Of a stretch of DNA of 36,631 bases, positions 7,645-15,848 are shown one piece after another. The first letter of the stretch is position 1. Each line of letters opens with the position of its first letter. Source of the stretch: G001797105 sp964528155 (GTDB taxonomy: Bacteria > Chloroflexota > Anaerolineae > Anaerolineales > E44-bin32); the NCBI GenBank assembly GCA_964528155.1, contig CAZGRL010000031.1, positions 1-36,631 on the forward strand, in the 5' to 3' direction. The position numbers and the translations under genes are program-made. The notes under the pieces are model-generated. The model saw nothing but the letters and a program-made list of their open reading frames with translations. It did no database searches and had not been told where the DNA came from.

Positions 7645-7678
7645 AGCGGCCCCGCAACTGCGGGGCCGCTGGTCTTTT
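7645..7678 (+). terminator. Intrinsic terminator of the TadE/VWA operon
   Basis: A perfect 11-bp GC-rich stem (7645-7655 with 7660-7670), loop AACT, is followed by GGTCTTTT. It stands directly after the third gene of the operon and before the promoter of the histidine kinase. Confidence 0.85.
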
Positions 7679-7683
7679 CCGAC

Positions 7684-7712
7684 TTGTCCGCCGCGTGTGG
7701 CCGACCTACAAT
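7684..7712 (+). promoter_or_regulatory. Promoter of the histidine-kinase gene, leaderless type
   Basis: -35 TTGTCC (7684-7689), 17 bases, -10 TACAAT (7707-7712), then 7 bases to ATG 7720. Transcription is expected to begin at or just before the ATG. A GAAGG lies between box and ATG but would be outside or at the very end of the transcript. Confidence 0.6.
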
Positions 7713-7719
7713 CTGAAGG

Positions 7720-9948
7720 ATGCGGATTCAATTCCTGCGCTGGGGTCGCTCGCCGATCACATGGGCGACAACATGCGCTCTTGTTCTTCTCGTCTATGCC
7801 GGGCTGAGCCGGCTGTCCCCGGATGCCGTCGGGCTGCGAGCCTTCGGGCTGATTGGGGCGGTCTTCACTCGGGGGTGCGCTGCTGCGGCGTCGCTCCTCC
7901 TCAGTCGGCGGGCGACGGACCCCGGGCTTCGGCGTGCATTTCAACTCTTGACGATCGCTCTCACTTTGTGGGTAGGCGCCGATGCCGTCCTGGCGATGGC
8001 ATTCATCTCCACCGGCGGACTGCCCGCCCAACCGTCACTGGCCGACTTGATCCGTCTGGCTGGCTTCCTGGCAGCTATCCCCGCCCTGGGCCTGTATCCG
8101 GTCCTGCCGACGGAACGCTTCAGCCGCATCCGCGAAAGCCTCGAAGTCGCCATGCTGTGCCTGGCCGTGCTCGCCCTGGCCTGGCTGGTCGTCATTCGGT
8201 CCGTGATCGATCTTGGGCTGGCAGGACCGATCCAGACCTTCTGGGCGAGCGTCTCCCCGATCATCCATCTGATGTTGGCGCTTCTTGCTGTGCGCCTGGT
8301 TCTCATGTCGCCCGGCTCAAGTGAAAGACTGTCGTTCTCCTTGCTGGGGCTCTCCTTCCTTCTCCTGGCCGGCGTCGAATTGGGCTCCGGCTATACCTGG
8401 TTGCTTGATCTCTCACGAAGTGTCACGCCCTCGGCCGGTGGTCGCATGCTTGCCGGGTTCACCATGTTGCTCGCCGTCCTGGCCCTCGGAACCGCGGCGG
8501 AGAGACCCTCCGGACCTGCCTCGGGGGCGGAAGGTAATCTGCGCAATCGGGCGGAGACGTACCTGCCGATGGTGTTCTCGTATCTCGTCGTAGGGTCGGT
8601 TGCGCTGGATTGGCACTTGAGCGGAAGGCTGGACGCGGTTGGCATCACGTCCGCCCTTCTGCTGAGCTTGCTGCTGGTTGCCCGTCAAGGCGTGATCGCC
8701 GGACAGGTCGAGCTGCGCCAATACGCGGTCCTGGTGAACTCCTCTGCCGACATGGCCTTCGTCGCCCGATCCGACGGGCGGCTCATCCTGCACAATCCGG
8801 CCCTGATGGAGAGCCTTGGATCGGACCCTCGCTTCGAAGGAGAACTGGCCATCTCCGATTTCCTTGTGCCTGGCCGGCCTCTGGAGGAGATTCTCGAGGA
8901 GGCGAACAAGAGGGGCTGGTCCGGGGAGGCCAGCTTCCGCCGGTCCGACACTTCGACGTTGCCTGTGTTCCTGTCCCTCCGACCTGTCTATGATGAACGC
9001 CGCTCGAGGCCTCTCTTGGCGGCGACAGCGCACGATCTGACCCGGATCAAGCAACGGGAAGAGGACCTGCGCCAGGCTTTGAGTGAAGTCGCTGCGGCCC
9101 GATCAGAGCTGCAGTCTCTCAACCGCGAACTCGAGCGCAAAGTCGAAGTCCGCACGGGACAGTTGCAGGAAATGGTGAGTGACCTTAATCGCCTCAATCA
9201 GGATCTGAAGGAACTTGATCGGCTGAAGACAGAGTTCGTCGCCCTGGTCTCGCACGAGTTGCGCACCCCGCTGACGAACATCCAGACGGGCGTCGAACTC
9301 ATCCTGGCAAGCTATCCAAAGATGAAACGCGGCGCTCGTGAATCGATGGAGCTTGTCCAGGCGGAGACCATTCGGCTTACGGAATTCGTGGAGACCATAC
9401 TCGACCTGTCTTCTCTGGAGGCGGGGCGTTTCCCGCTGCATCGCTACGAGCTGGACTTGCCCGAGGTTGCTTCCGGCGTGGTTGACAGATCCTTCAGTCG
9501 CTCAGCCCGAGGGATGGTCAGGATGCAATTCCCGACAGGATTGCCCGCGGTCGAGGCCGACCGACGGGCGGTCGGCAGCATTCTCTTTCATCTGATCGAC
9601 AACGCTTTGAAGTACGCGCCCGGGCAACCTGTTGTTGTGAGTGCCGAGGATGAAAACGAGTATGTCGCTGTCTATGTCACGGATCACGGCCCGGGAGTCC
9701 CTGAAGCCGAACGCGAGCGCGTGTTCGAGATGTTCCATCGGCTCGATTCAAGTGACTCGCGCGATGTCTACGGTCATGGCCTTGGCCTGCACCTGGTCAA
9801 ACGCTTCGTCGACACGATGGGGGGAGATGTCCGCATCGACGAAGCACCGGAAGGTGGAGCCAGAGTTGTGCTCCGCCTACCCCGGTTCCGCCCGCCGGAA
9901 GAAGCGAGACCTGACATTCCATTCGACGAATCTCAAGGCGTCTCCTGA
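7720..9948 (+). CDS. Membrane-bound sensor histidine kinase (multi-TM, PAS, HisKA, HATPase)
   Basis: A protein of 742 residues. The first 330 or so form about 8-10 membrane helices, a large integral sensor rather than an extracellular loop. A PAS-like domain follows (about 335-445), then a long coiled coil (about 445-505). The HisKA domain carries the phosphoacceptor His near residue 511 in SHELRTPL. The ATPase domain has intact boxes: N (HLIDNALKYAPG), G1 (DHGPGVPE), F (VFEMFHRLD) and G2 (GHGLGLHLVKRF). It should autophosphorylate and pass phosphate to a response regulator, most likely the OmpR-type regulator 205 bases downstream, although that gene has its own promoter-like sequence. The ligand cannot be told. 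Confidence 0.93.
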   Translation: MRIQFLRWGRSPITWATTCALVLLVYAGLSRLSPDAVGLRAFGLIGAVFTRGCAAAASLLLSRRATDPGLRRAFQLLTIALTLWVGADAVLAMAFISTGGLPAQPSLADLIRLAGFLAAIPALGLYPVLPTERFSRIRESLEVAMLCLAVLALAWLVVIRSVIDLGLAGPIQTFWASVSPIIHLMLALLAVRLVLMSPGSSERLSFSLLGLSFLLLAGVELGSGYTWLLDLSRSVTPSAGGRMLAGFTMLLAVLALGTAAERPSGPASGAEGNLRNRAETYLPMVFSYLVVGSVALDWHLSGRLDAVGITSALLLSLLLVARQGVIAGQVELRQYAVLVNSSADMAFVARSDGRLILHNPALMESLGSDPRFEGELAISDFLVPGRPLEEILEEANKRGWSGEASFRRSDTSTLPVFLSLRPVYDERRSRPLLAATAHDLTRIKQREEDLRQALSEVAAARSELQSLNRELERKVEVRTGQLQEMVSDLNRLNQDLKELDRLKTEFVALVSHELRTPLTNIQTGVELILASYPKMKRGARESMELVQAETIRLTEFVETILDLSSLEAGRFPLHRYELDLPEVASGVVDRSFSRSARGMVRMQFPTGLPAVEADRRAVGSILFHLIDNALKYAPGQPVVVSAEDENEYVAVYVTDHGPGVPEAERERVFEMFHRLDSSDSRDVYGHGLGLHLVKRFVDTMGGDVRIDEAPEGGARVVLRLPRFRPPEEARPDIPFDESQGVS

Positions 9949-10102
9949 ATGACCCGGGGCACGGGACAGCGCGGGGTGCATCGGAGATCTTGTTGCACTT
10001 GCCGGGGGAAAACAGGTGGACTTGGGTTTGCTCCGTGGCGTGCGACATAGCGACGGATACAAGCGGGCCGCGTGATCGATTCGATTCCTGGTCAAGCTGG
10101 AG

Positions 10103-10108
10103 TAGAAT
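10103..10108 (+). promoter_or_regulatory. Possible -10 box (TAGAAT) of the response-regulator gene
   Basis: TAGAAT lies about 45 bases before the proposed start codon, giving a short leader with TTGGAG at 10141-10146. No clear -35 is seen. Transcription could also read through from the kinase gene, as there is no terminator in 9949-10102. Confidence 0.4.
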
Positions 10109-10153
10109 GGTCCTCGGCGACATCCTGTCTGCAACCGATGTTGGAGAATACGC

Positions 10154-10837
10154 CTGAACACGACGATCCTCGCCGTTGACGATGATCCGACTCTGCTCCG
10201 ATTCCTGGCGGAGTTCCTCGAGCATGAAGGCTTCCGGGTGGTAAAGGCCGACCGGGGCCAGACGGCTTTGAAGCTATTCTTTGAAGAACGGCCGGACCTG
10301 GTGGTCCTCGACCTGATGATGCCCGGCATGGACGGATGGGAGGTCTGCGCCAGGATCCGCGAAATGGCGAAGACGCCGGTCATCTTGCTCACCGCCAAAG
10401 ATACCGAGGCGGACAAACTGCGCGGCTTCCGTCTTGGGGTCGATGACTATGTGACGAAACCGTTCAGTCTGGCCGAGCTGACCGCCAGGGTGCGAGCCGT
10501 ACTCGCCAGGAGCGCATCACGTCTTGAAGGAGAGGTCAGCCGGGTCCAGTCTGGCGATCTCAGCGTGGACCTCAAGAAGCGTGAGGTGATGCTTGGGGGG
10601 GAGAGAGTCCCTCTCACACGAACCGAGTTCAGGCTGCTGGCATATCTGGCCACGCACGCCGGCGAAGCCGTGTCGCAAGATGAATTGGTGGCAGAGATCT
10701 GGGGGAGTGACAGCAAGCGCGGAGGAAGCGCTCTGCGTCGGTACATCTGGCTGTTGCGTCGCAAGCTGGAGACTGACCCTGCCAACCCGCGACTGCTCGT
10801 CAACGTCCACGGATTCGGGTACCGTCTCGAAAGGTGA
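10154..10837 (+). CDS. OmpR/PhoB-family response regulator, apparent CTG start
   Basis: A protein of 227 residues: receiver domain with acidic pocket (AVDDDP), phosphoacceptor Asp in VLDLMMPGMDG and the conserved Lys in VTKPFS, then a winged-helix DNA-binding domain ending GFGYRLER. The first ATG/GTG/TTG in frame is GTG 10238, which would delete the first strand and the acidic pocket. Upstream the frame is open back to a TAG at 10103-10105 without any standard start codon, yet codes the missing N-terminus perfectly. CTG at 10154, seven bases after TTGGAG, gives an exact family-length protein and is the chosen start. It is the likely partner of the kinase just upstream. Confidence 0.88.
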   Translation: MNTTILAVDDDPTLLRFLAEFLEHEGFRVVKADRGQTALKLFFEERPDLVVLDLMMPGMDGWEVCARIREMAKTPVILLTAKDTEADKLRGFRLGVDDYVTKPFSLAELTARVRAVLARSASRLEGEVSRVQSGDLSVDLKKREVMLGGERVPLTRTEFRLLAYLATHAGEAVSQDELVAEIWGSDSKRGGSALRRYIWLLRRKLETDPANPRLLVNVHGFGYRLER

Positions 10838-11133
10838 ATGGAATGTGCTCGATCCCCCGCGCGACACTGGCGCAGTCGAGGCCTGTCTAGCCCGCCGTAC
10901 ATCTGGCCATTCTTATGGGGGAGACCCCGTATATGCCGGAGTCGGCATCGTGTCAGTGGGTGAATTCTGACGGCATGTAGAAGCTTCCGGCTGTGCCTGT
11001 AGGGCGGTCTAGGCGGGCTGGGCTGTGTATGGTGAATGAAAGGTACGCCGTCTGGGCCATCGTGTATCCTAGTTGATGCAAGGAGTTCTAGCGGTTCAAG
11101 TTCCGCCAGAGAGGGTTGGACCTGCAAGTACAC

Positions 11134-12117
11134 ATGAGTGACGCCGCTACCAGACCCCACGACGATCTAAGGTTCAGGCCCCGGACAGGGACCGGGAACG
11201 GGTTGGTCTTGATCGCCGACGATGATCCGGCGTTCTGCGCCATGCTTGCCCGCCGGGCCGAACGCATGGGGCTTTCGGTCGTGCAGGCCGAAGATGGTAC
11301 CAAGGCGATCGAGGCCATATCCAATCAACATTTCGACGCGGTCGTGACGGATCTGTACATGCCGGGCGCGACCGGCCTTGAAGTCGTCCAGGCCGCCCGC
11401 AGGTCCGACCCTGATCTGCAGGCCATTATTCTCACCGGGAACGCGACCGTCGAAACGGCGATCGAGGCTCTCCGCGCCGGAGCGTACGACTACCTGACCA
11501 AGCCGCTCGATTCGCTGGCAGCATTCGACGTCGCTCTCGGGAGAGCGCTGGAGCTCCGGCGGTTGATTGCCGAGAACAAACGACTTTTCAACGAGGTCCA
11601 GCGGTTGGCGGTGACAGATCCGCTGACGGGTTTGTACAACCGCCACAAGTTGAAGGAAGCGCTCGATGTCGAGGTCGAGCGGGCCTTGCGCTACAATCGG
11701 CCGCTATCTTTGATCATGATCGATCTTGACAACTTGAAGCATTTCAACGACACACACGGACATCCTGCTGGTGACAAGGTGCTCCAGATGGTCGCTCAGG
11801 CCATCCGGGATCAGGTGCGCAAAGTTGACATGCCGACTCGCTACGGCGGAGATGAGTTCCTGGTTCTGCTTCCAGAGGCGGACCTGGCCGAGGCGAGCGC
11901 GGTCGCCGGAAGAATCGCAAAAAGAATCAATCAGATGGCCCTCATGGGCACCTCTGTGTCGGCCAGTCTGGGCGTAGCAGAGTGGACAGTCGTCCACCGC
12001 AAATCGGATGACATACTCCAAGAGGTGGACCAGGCGCTCTACCACGCCAAGCGCGATGGAGGCAACACGGTCTGGGCCGGCCTGAGGGCTTCGCCGGCGC
12101 CAAACCAAGGGACCTGA
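11134..12117 (+). CDS. Response regulator with GGDEF diguanylate cyclase domain
   Basis: About 327 residues. The N-terminal receiver has IADDDP, phosphoacceptor Asp in VTDLYMPG and Lys in LTKPLD. A short helical linker leads to a GGDEF domain with the intact catalytic motif RYGGDEF near residue 237 and an inhibitory-site motif RKVD (RxxD) at the usual distance upstream. It should make cyclic di-GMP under control of phosphorylation, with product feedback. ATG 11134 is used; a TTG at 11116 is an alternative adding six residues, and neither has a well-placed Shine-Dalgarno site. The 278 bases before it show only a weak TATCCT at 11065-11070. No dedicated kinase adjoins it; the membrane kinase two genes upstream is a candidate. 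Confidence 0.92.
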   Translation: MSDAATRPHDDLRFRPRTGTGNGLVLIADDDPAFCAMLARRAERMGLSVVQAEDGTKAIEAISNQHFDAVVTDLYMPGATGLEVVQAARRSDPDLQAIILTGNATVETAIEALRAGAYDYLTKPLDSLAAFDVALGRALELRRLIAENKRLFNEVQRLAVTDPLTGLYNRHKLKEALDVEVERALRYNRPLSLIMIDLDNLKHFNDTHGHPAGDKVLQMVAQAIRDQVRKVDMPTRYGGDEFLVLLPEADLAEASAVAGRIAKRINQMALMGTSVSASLGVAEWTVVHRKSDDILQEVDQALYHAKRDGGNTVWAGLRASPAPNQGT

Positions 12118-12322
12118 GGGCCTGTCGTTAGGATCAAGAGAAAGGGGAGTTGGTCGTGGGAAGGCGGTCGCCCATGGTTGTTGGCATTAACCGCCCGAGT
12201 CTCACGCCCGGAGAGAGCCAGCGACCCGCGATTGCGGGCGCAGTCTGAACCCTCATTTGTGAGAGCGCTGACGCCGCAAGCGGCTGTGTGCTCAACGCCG
12301 GAGTGGGAGAACCAGAAAGCTC

Positions 12323-12769
12323 ATGACGAAACAAAAGCGTGATGCCGGCCGAAAGCATTCCCGGCGTAATCAGCCACCGGGCGTGGTTCTGATCATTATG
12401 ATCGCCAGCTTCTCGATCGGCACTCTCTTGATCTGCGCCCAGGTCGCCCGGCTGGTGTACGCCACTGGGATCACCGGTGACATCCAGTCTCGGCTGCAGG
12501 CGGACTACCGTCCCTGGACCCCCGAAGCATTCGCCCCAGTCAGCACCGGCATCGCGCTCGGTACGCCTGAACCGGTCAAGGGCTCGCAGTCGATCCTCGA
12601 CGCAACGGCGACCCAGACCTGCGCGCCCTCGACGGAGGCATGCGATTCCTCACAGCCCCCATCGACGGGTGTCGGCGGTTCAGCCACCTCGACCGCGACA
12701 GCGGGGCCCGAGTCACAGGGGGTTCCCGGAGTGGATGGGGCGGACGGCGGCCCCTCAAGCACGCCGTAA
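12323..12769 (+). CDS. Small single-pass membrane protein of unknown function
   Basis: A protein of 148 residues: a basic cytoplasmic N-terminus (about 20 residues), one hydrophobic helix (VVLIIMIASFSIGTLLICA), a short predicted external segment with a WTPEAF motif, then a Ser/Thr/Gly/Pro-rich low-complexity tail with two Cys. This layout fits a membrane-anchored extracellular protein with an unstructured end. ATG 12323 has only a distant GGGAG (12305-12309). The 200 bases upstream hold small GC hairpins (CCCGC-GATT-GCGGG, GCCG-CAAG-CGGC) but no clear promoter. I do not recognise a family, and its reality rests on the helix and composition. Confidence 0.55.
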   Translation: MTKQKRDAGRKHSRRNQPPGVVLIIMIASFSIGTLLICAQVARLVYATGITGDIQSRLQADYRPWTPEAFAPVSTGIALGTPEPVKGSQSILDATATQTCAPSTEACDSSQPPSTGVGGSATSTATAGPESQGVPGVDGADGGPSSTP

Positions 12770-12867
12770 CAGCCCTCGATCACAGAAGCCCCGACCGCGC
12801 CCGCCCCGACTGCGGACGATCCCTGATCCCGCCTCGCACCAGCAGACTTCACGTATTTTGGGAACAG

Positions 12868-12904
12868 CCAACCGCAACCCCTGAAGTTGCTGGAGTTGCG
12901 GTGG
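12868..12904. repeat. Imperfect inverted repeat downstream of secF
   Basis: CCAACCGCAACCCC (12868-12881) pairs with GGAGTTGCGGTGG (12892-12904), about 13 pairs with one bulge. It stands 68 bases beyond the secF stop, so it may end or stabilise the minus-strand secDF transcript. There is no T-tract after it on either strand, so a classical terminator is not supported. Confidence 0.45.
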
Positions 12905-12971
12905 ATTGGATACGGATAGCGTCAGGGGCTTCCCCCCGGGGGCTGCCCCGCGTTGGTAGAGGCGATCCGGA

Positions 12972-13889
12972 TCAAGCCGATGCCGGCTGTCGTCGGCGGA
13001 ACCAATTACGCCACTCTCGGTTCTCCCAAACAACCAGCAGCGGGGAGGCATTGAAAATCGAGGAGTATGTACCGCTGAACACGCCGACCAGAAGGACTGT
13101 GACAAAGTGCCGCGTCGTCACGCCCCCGAATAGCAGCAGTGCCAGGAGCGTGAGCATCACGGTCAGCTGAGTGTTGACCGAGCGGTCCAACGTCTGAACG
13201 ATTGAGTGATTGACCAGAGTCTCGTAGTCCAACCGACGGTAGAGGGACTGATTCTCGCGAATTCGATCGAAGACGACGATCGAATCGTGGACGGAGAATC
13301 CGATCACAGTCAATAGCGCGGTCAGGAATAGCGAATCGACCTCCCAACCAAGGAAGTGGCCAAGGAAGGCTTCGACGCCGATCACGACGGCGACGTCGTG
13401 CAGCATCGCCAGGATCGCGGCCACGCCGTAGCGAGGCGCATGCGAAATGCCACGAAAGGCATAGGTGATGTATCCGAGAATGCCGACCGTTGCCAGGCCG
13501 ACAGCCATCGCCGCCCGGTCGGCAACTTCGGCGCCGACCGAAGGCCCGACGAGCTCAAAGCTGACCACTGTGACCGGACCGCCGAAGCGGCTCTCCATCT
13601 CGCTGACGACCTGGGCTTCCATCTTTTCGTCGATCGGCTTGCTGCGCACGACGATATCCGTATCTCCGGCGGTCTGAACCTGGGCATCGCCGATTCCCAT
13701 CGACTCATAGAGCGCTACAACCTGCGCCGGCTCGGGGCGCTGCGCGGGGTTGAAGCTCACTTCGAGCAGGCTGCCGCCGGTGAAATCGATCGAGAGTGGC
13801 AACCCCCACAGAAGCAGGGCGATCAAGCCGGGTATGATCACAAGGCCGGACAATCCGAAGAACCAGTAGCGCTTTCCTACGATATCCAT
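12972..13889 (-). CDS. secF: Protein translocase subunit SecF
   Basis: A protein of 305 residues with six membrane helices and a periplasmic domain after helix 1. Diagnostic stretches are SIDFTGGSLLEVSF early and FSVHDSIVVFDRIREN in the fourth or fifth helix region. SecF with SecD forms the proton-driven complex that pulls exported proteins through SecYEG. The start is ATG 13889 (protein begins MDIVGKRYW), preceded by TAGGAG, in which the TAG is the secD stop; the two genes are 10 bases apart and clearly co-transcribed. A longer frame upstream overlaps secD and is not used. Confidence 0.95.
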   Translation of the reverse strand: MDIVGKRYWFFGLSGLVIIPGLIALLLWGLPLSIDFTGGSLLEVSFNPAQRPEPAQVVALYESMGIGDAQVQTAGDTDIVVRSKPIDEKMEAQVVSEMESRFGGPVTVVSFELVGPSVGAEVADRAAMAVGLATVGILGYITYAFRGISHAPRYGVAAILAMLHDVAVVIGVEAFLGHFLGWEVDSLFLTALLTVIGFSVHDSIVVFDRIRENQSLYRRLDYETLVNHSIVQTLDRSVNTQLTVMLTLLALLLFGGVTTRHFVTVLLVGVFSGTYSSIFNASPLLVVWENREWRNWFRRRQPASA

Positions 13890-13899
13890 GGTTGGACTC

Positions 13900-15348
13900 C
13901 TAGACCCCGAACCAGCGAGCGTGCTTTCCCACACCCAGTCCATCCAGGATCACGTGCAAGAACGTCCGGGTGACGGTGATGGCGGTGAACAGGCTGACCA
14001 AGACGCCGATAGCGAGGGTCAGGGCGAAACCCTTGACGATGCTCGCGCCGAATGTGCTGCCGAACCAGTACAGGATCAGGCACGTGATCAGGGTCGACAG
14101 GTTTGAGTCACGGATGGACGGCCAGGCGCGTGACCACCCGAGGTCGATCCCTTGAGCAAGAGTCCTCCCGCCGCGCAGCTCCTCCTTCATCCGTTCAAAG
14201 ATCAGGATGTTGGCGTCGACGGCGACACCGATCGACAACACGAACCCGGCGATGCCTGGCAAGGTCAGCGTGACCGGGATGAGCTTGAACAGAGCGAAGG
14301 TCGTCAACGCATAGACGATGAGCGCCAGGTCTGCCACGATCCCGGGGAGGCGGTAGTAGAGCGCCATGAAAAGGATCACGACCGCTAGCCCGACAATCCC
14401 GGCGACGGTGCTTTTTCGCAGGGAGTCCTGACCCAGAGTCGGGCCGACCGTCTGGCTTTCGACGACCTTGAGGGGGATCGGCAGCGCGCCGTAGCGCAGC
14501 TGGATCGCCAGGGCATTGGCTTCGTCAATGGTGAAGCTTCCGGTGATGCTCCCGGAGCCCGTTGTGATAGCCTGTTGGATGCGGGGCGCCGAGATCACCT
14601 TCTTGTCAAGCACGATCATCAGATAATCCCCGACGTGGCTCGAAGTGTAGTCACCGAAGAGCTTGCTGCCGTCCGCAGTGAGCTCGAATGCGACGTAGGG
14701 TTTGCCGCTCTGGTCGGTGTTTACGCCTGCTGTCTTGAGCACCGCGCCCGTCATAACCGTGTGATAAATCTTGGGTGGGATCGACGCAGCGCCTGCCTGT
14801 GCGGTGGCGGTCACCGCGGCCTGTGTCGATTCAGCGGTCGGCTGAGGCGTCCCGGGTGTCGTCGAGGCCTCCGGGGCGGCGGTCGGTGCGGAGCCTCCGG
14901 ACGCCCCGAAGTCAGTCTGGATCACCTGACCCTCGAGGGCGATCACCTCCGACTGGTTCGTTGTCCCCGGGTCCACGAACTCGAGCAAGCCGGTCTCCCT
15001 GATGGCGCTGATCGCCTGCTCGGGATCCCCAATGCCTGGAAGCTCGACCAGGATCCGGCGGCTGCCGGCGACCTGGATAAGCGGCTCCGTCACCCCAAGG
15101 CCGTTGACCCGGTTTTCGATGATTGAGCGGGCTGTGCCGAGTTGATCGCTGGTCACCTCTTGGGAGGCGGGGACATCGGCCTCAAGTAGTACACGAAGGC
15201 CGCCCTGGAGATCCAACCCGCGGACGATGCGAATGCTGTGTTGAAAGGAGCCGATGCTGATCCCGGGATTGCTGGGCGAGACGATCCACACGACAGCCAC
15301 GATCAGGATTACAATTGGGATCAACCAGCTTCGGTAGTTGGTTCTCAT
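13900..15348 (-). CDS. secD: Protein translocase subunit SecD
   Basis: A protein of 482 residues. It has the N-terminal helix, the conserved GLDLQGGLRVLLEAD motif, a large periplasmic domain and a C-terminal block of membrane helices containing SIGVAVDANILIFERMKEEL. The periplasmic part includes an Ala/Thr/Pro-rich insert of about 45 residues near 150-195, between FGASGGS and IPPKIY, which probably forms a flexible loop. The start ATG 15348 (MRTNYRSW) has GGAGG 11 bases upstream. secF follows directly. No yajC is seen; instead a kinase and a phosphatase gene lie upstream on the same strand. Confidence 0.95.
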   Translation of the reverse strand: MRTNYRSWLIPIVILIVAVVWIVSPSNPGISIGSFQHSIRIVRGLDLQGGLRVLLEADVPASQEVTSDQLGTARSIIENRVNGLGVTEPLIQVAGSRRILVELPGIGDPEQAISAIRETGLLEFVDPGTTNQSEVIALEGQVIQTDFGASGGSAPTAAPEASTTPGTPQPTAESTQAAVTATAQAGAASIPPKIYHTVMTGAVLKTAGVNTDQSGKPYVAFELTADGSKLFGDYTSSHVGDYLMIVLDKKVISAPRIQQAITTGSGSITGSFTIDEANALAIQLRYGALPIPLKVVESQTVGPTLGQDSLRKSTVAGIVGLAVVILFMALYYRLPGIVADLALIVYALTTFALFKLIPVTLTLPGIAGFVLSIGVAVDANILIFERMKEELRGGRTLAQGIDLGWSRAWPSIRDSNLSTLITCLILYWFGSTFGASIVKGFALTLAIGVLVSLFTAITVTRTFLHVILDGLGVGKHARWFGV

Positions 15349-15373
15349 ACGATGGGCCGCCTCCACTTCCCAA

Positions 15374-15415
15374 CAAAAACCAGCCCCCACAGGATTCCTA
15401 TCTCAGCAGGGCTGG
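15374..15415 (-). terminator. Terminator or attenuator in front of secD
   Basis: On the minus strand CCAGCCC (15415-15409) pairs with GGGCTGG (15386-15380) around a 22-base loop and is followed at once by TTTTTG. It may end the phosphatase-kinase transcript. Because a TATAAT lies just upstream at 15433-15428, it also sits at the very start of any secD leader and could act as an attenuator. Confidence 0.6.
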
Positions 15416-15427
15416 CACGATCACCGG

Positions 15428-15433
15428 ATTATA
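15428..15433 (-). promoter_or_regulatory. Possible -10 box (TATAAT) for secDF
   Basis: TATAAT on the minus strand overlaps the TAA stop of the P-loop kinase gene. A transcript from here would start near 15420, directly ahead of the hairpin, and would carry a leader of about 72 bases. No -35 hexamer is obvious, so this may be a chance match made by a Val-stop codon pair. Confidence 0.4.
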
Positions 15434-15848
15434 CCCCTTGTGCAGATTGGTCTTCAAGGCCGAGGGCTTTCACTGTCGCTTGCAGCACAGCCTCCGGGCT
15501 CATCCGATCCGTATGGAGATAGAGGTCACAGAATTGGCGGGCATGTGCGAGCCGCCGTTGCTCCTCCGCATATTCGCTCTCAGACCAATTCAGCGCTTTC
15601 CTCGCCGTGCTGACCTCGAACGACGCGTCGAGGAAGATCAGAAAGTCGGGCTTTGTAATTTGTTGCCACATCGCCGGAACGTAGGAGTGCTCCTGAGCCA
15701 CCTCGCGCACGCGTAGGCCGCGCGCCTTCAGCGCCTCTCCCAGGGTGGACTTCCCTGAAGCGCATGGACCGACAATTGCAACCAGGGGGCCGCGCGGGAG
15801 TTCTCCCATCGGACGTTCCCGATCTTGCAGGCGAGGACGCCCGCTCAC
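15429..15848 (-). CDS. Small P-loop nucleotide kinase-like protein
   Basis: A protein of 139 residues with a Walker A motif (GPCASGKST) and the layout of small nucleoside/nucleotide or shikimate-like kinases: KPDFLIFLDASFEVSTAR serves as the second nucleotide strand followed by an Arg. The rest is short, so a lid domain is minimal. The substrate cannot be predicted. The GTG start at 15848 overlaps the phosphatase stop (GTGA), so the two are translationally coupled and may work together. Confidence 0.8.
   Translation of the reverse strand: MSGRPRLQDRERPMGELPRGPLVAIVGPCASGKSTLGEALKARGLRVREVAQEHSYVPAMWQQITKPDFLIFLDASFEVSTARKALNWSESEYAEEQRRLAHARQFCDLYLHTDRMSPEAVLQATVKALGLEDQSAQGV

Noticed and set aside
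12130..12310. A cyclic di-GMP riboswitch after the GGDEF gene
   Set aside because: Small GC hairpins are present but none of the conserved riboswitch core sequences could be seen.
13890..13943. N-terminal extension of SecF overlapping SecD
   Set aside because: The extension contains the Shine-Dalgarno region and the secD stop; the family N-terminus begins at MDIVGKRYW.
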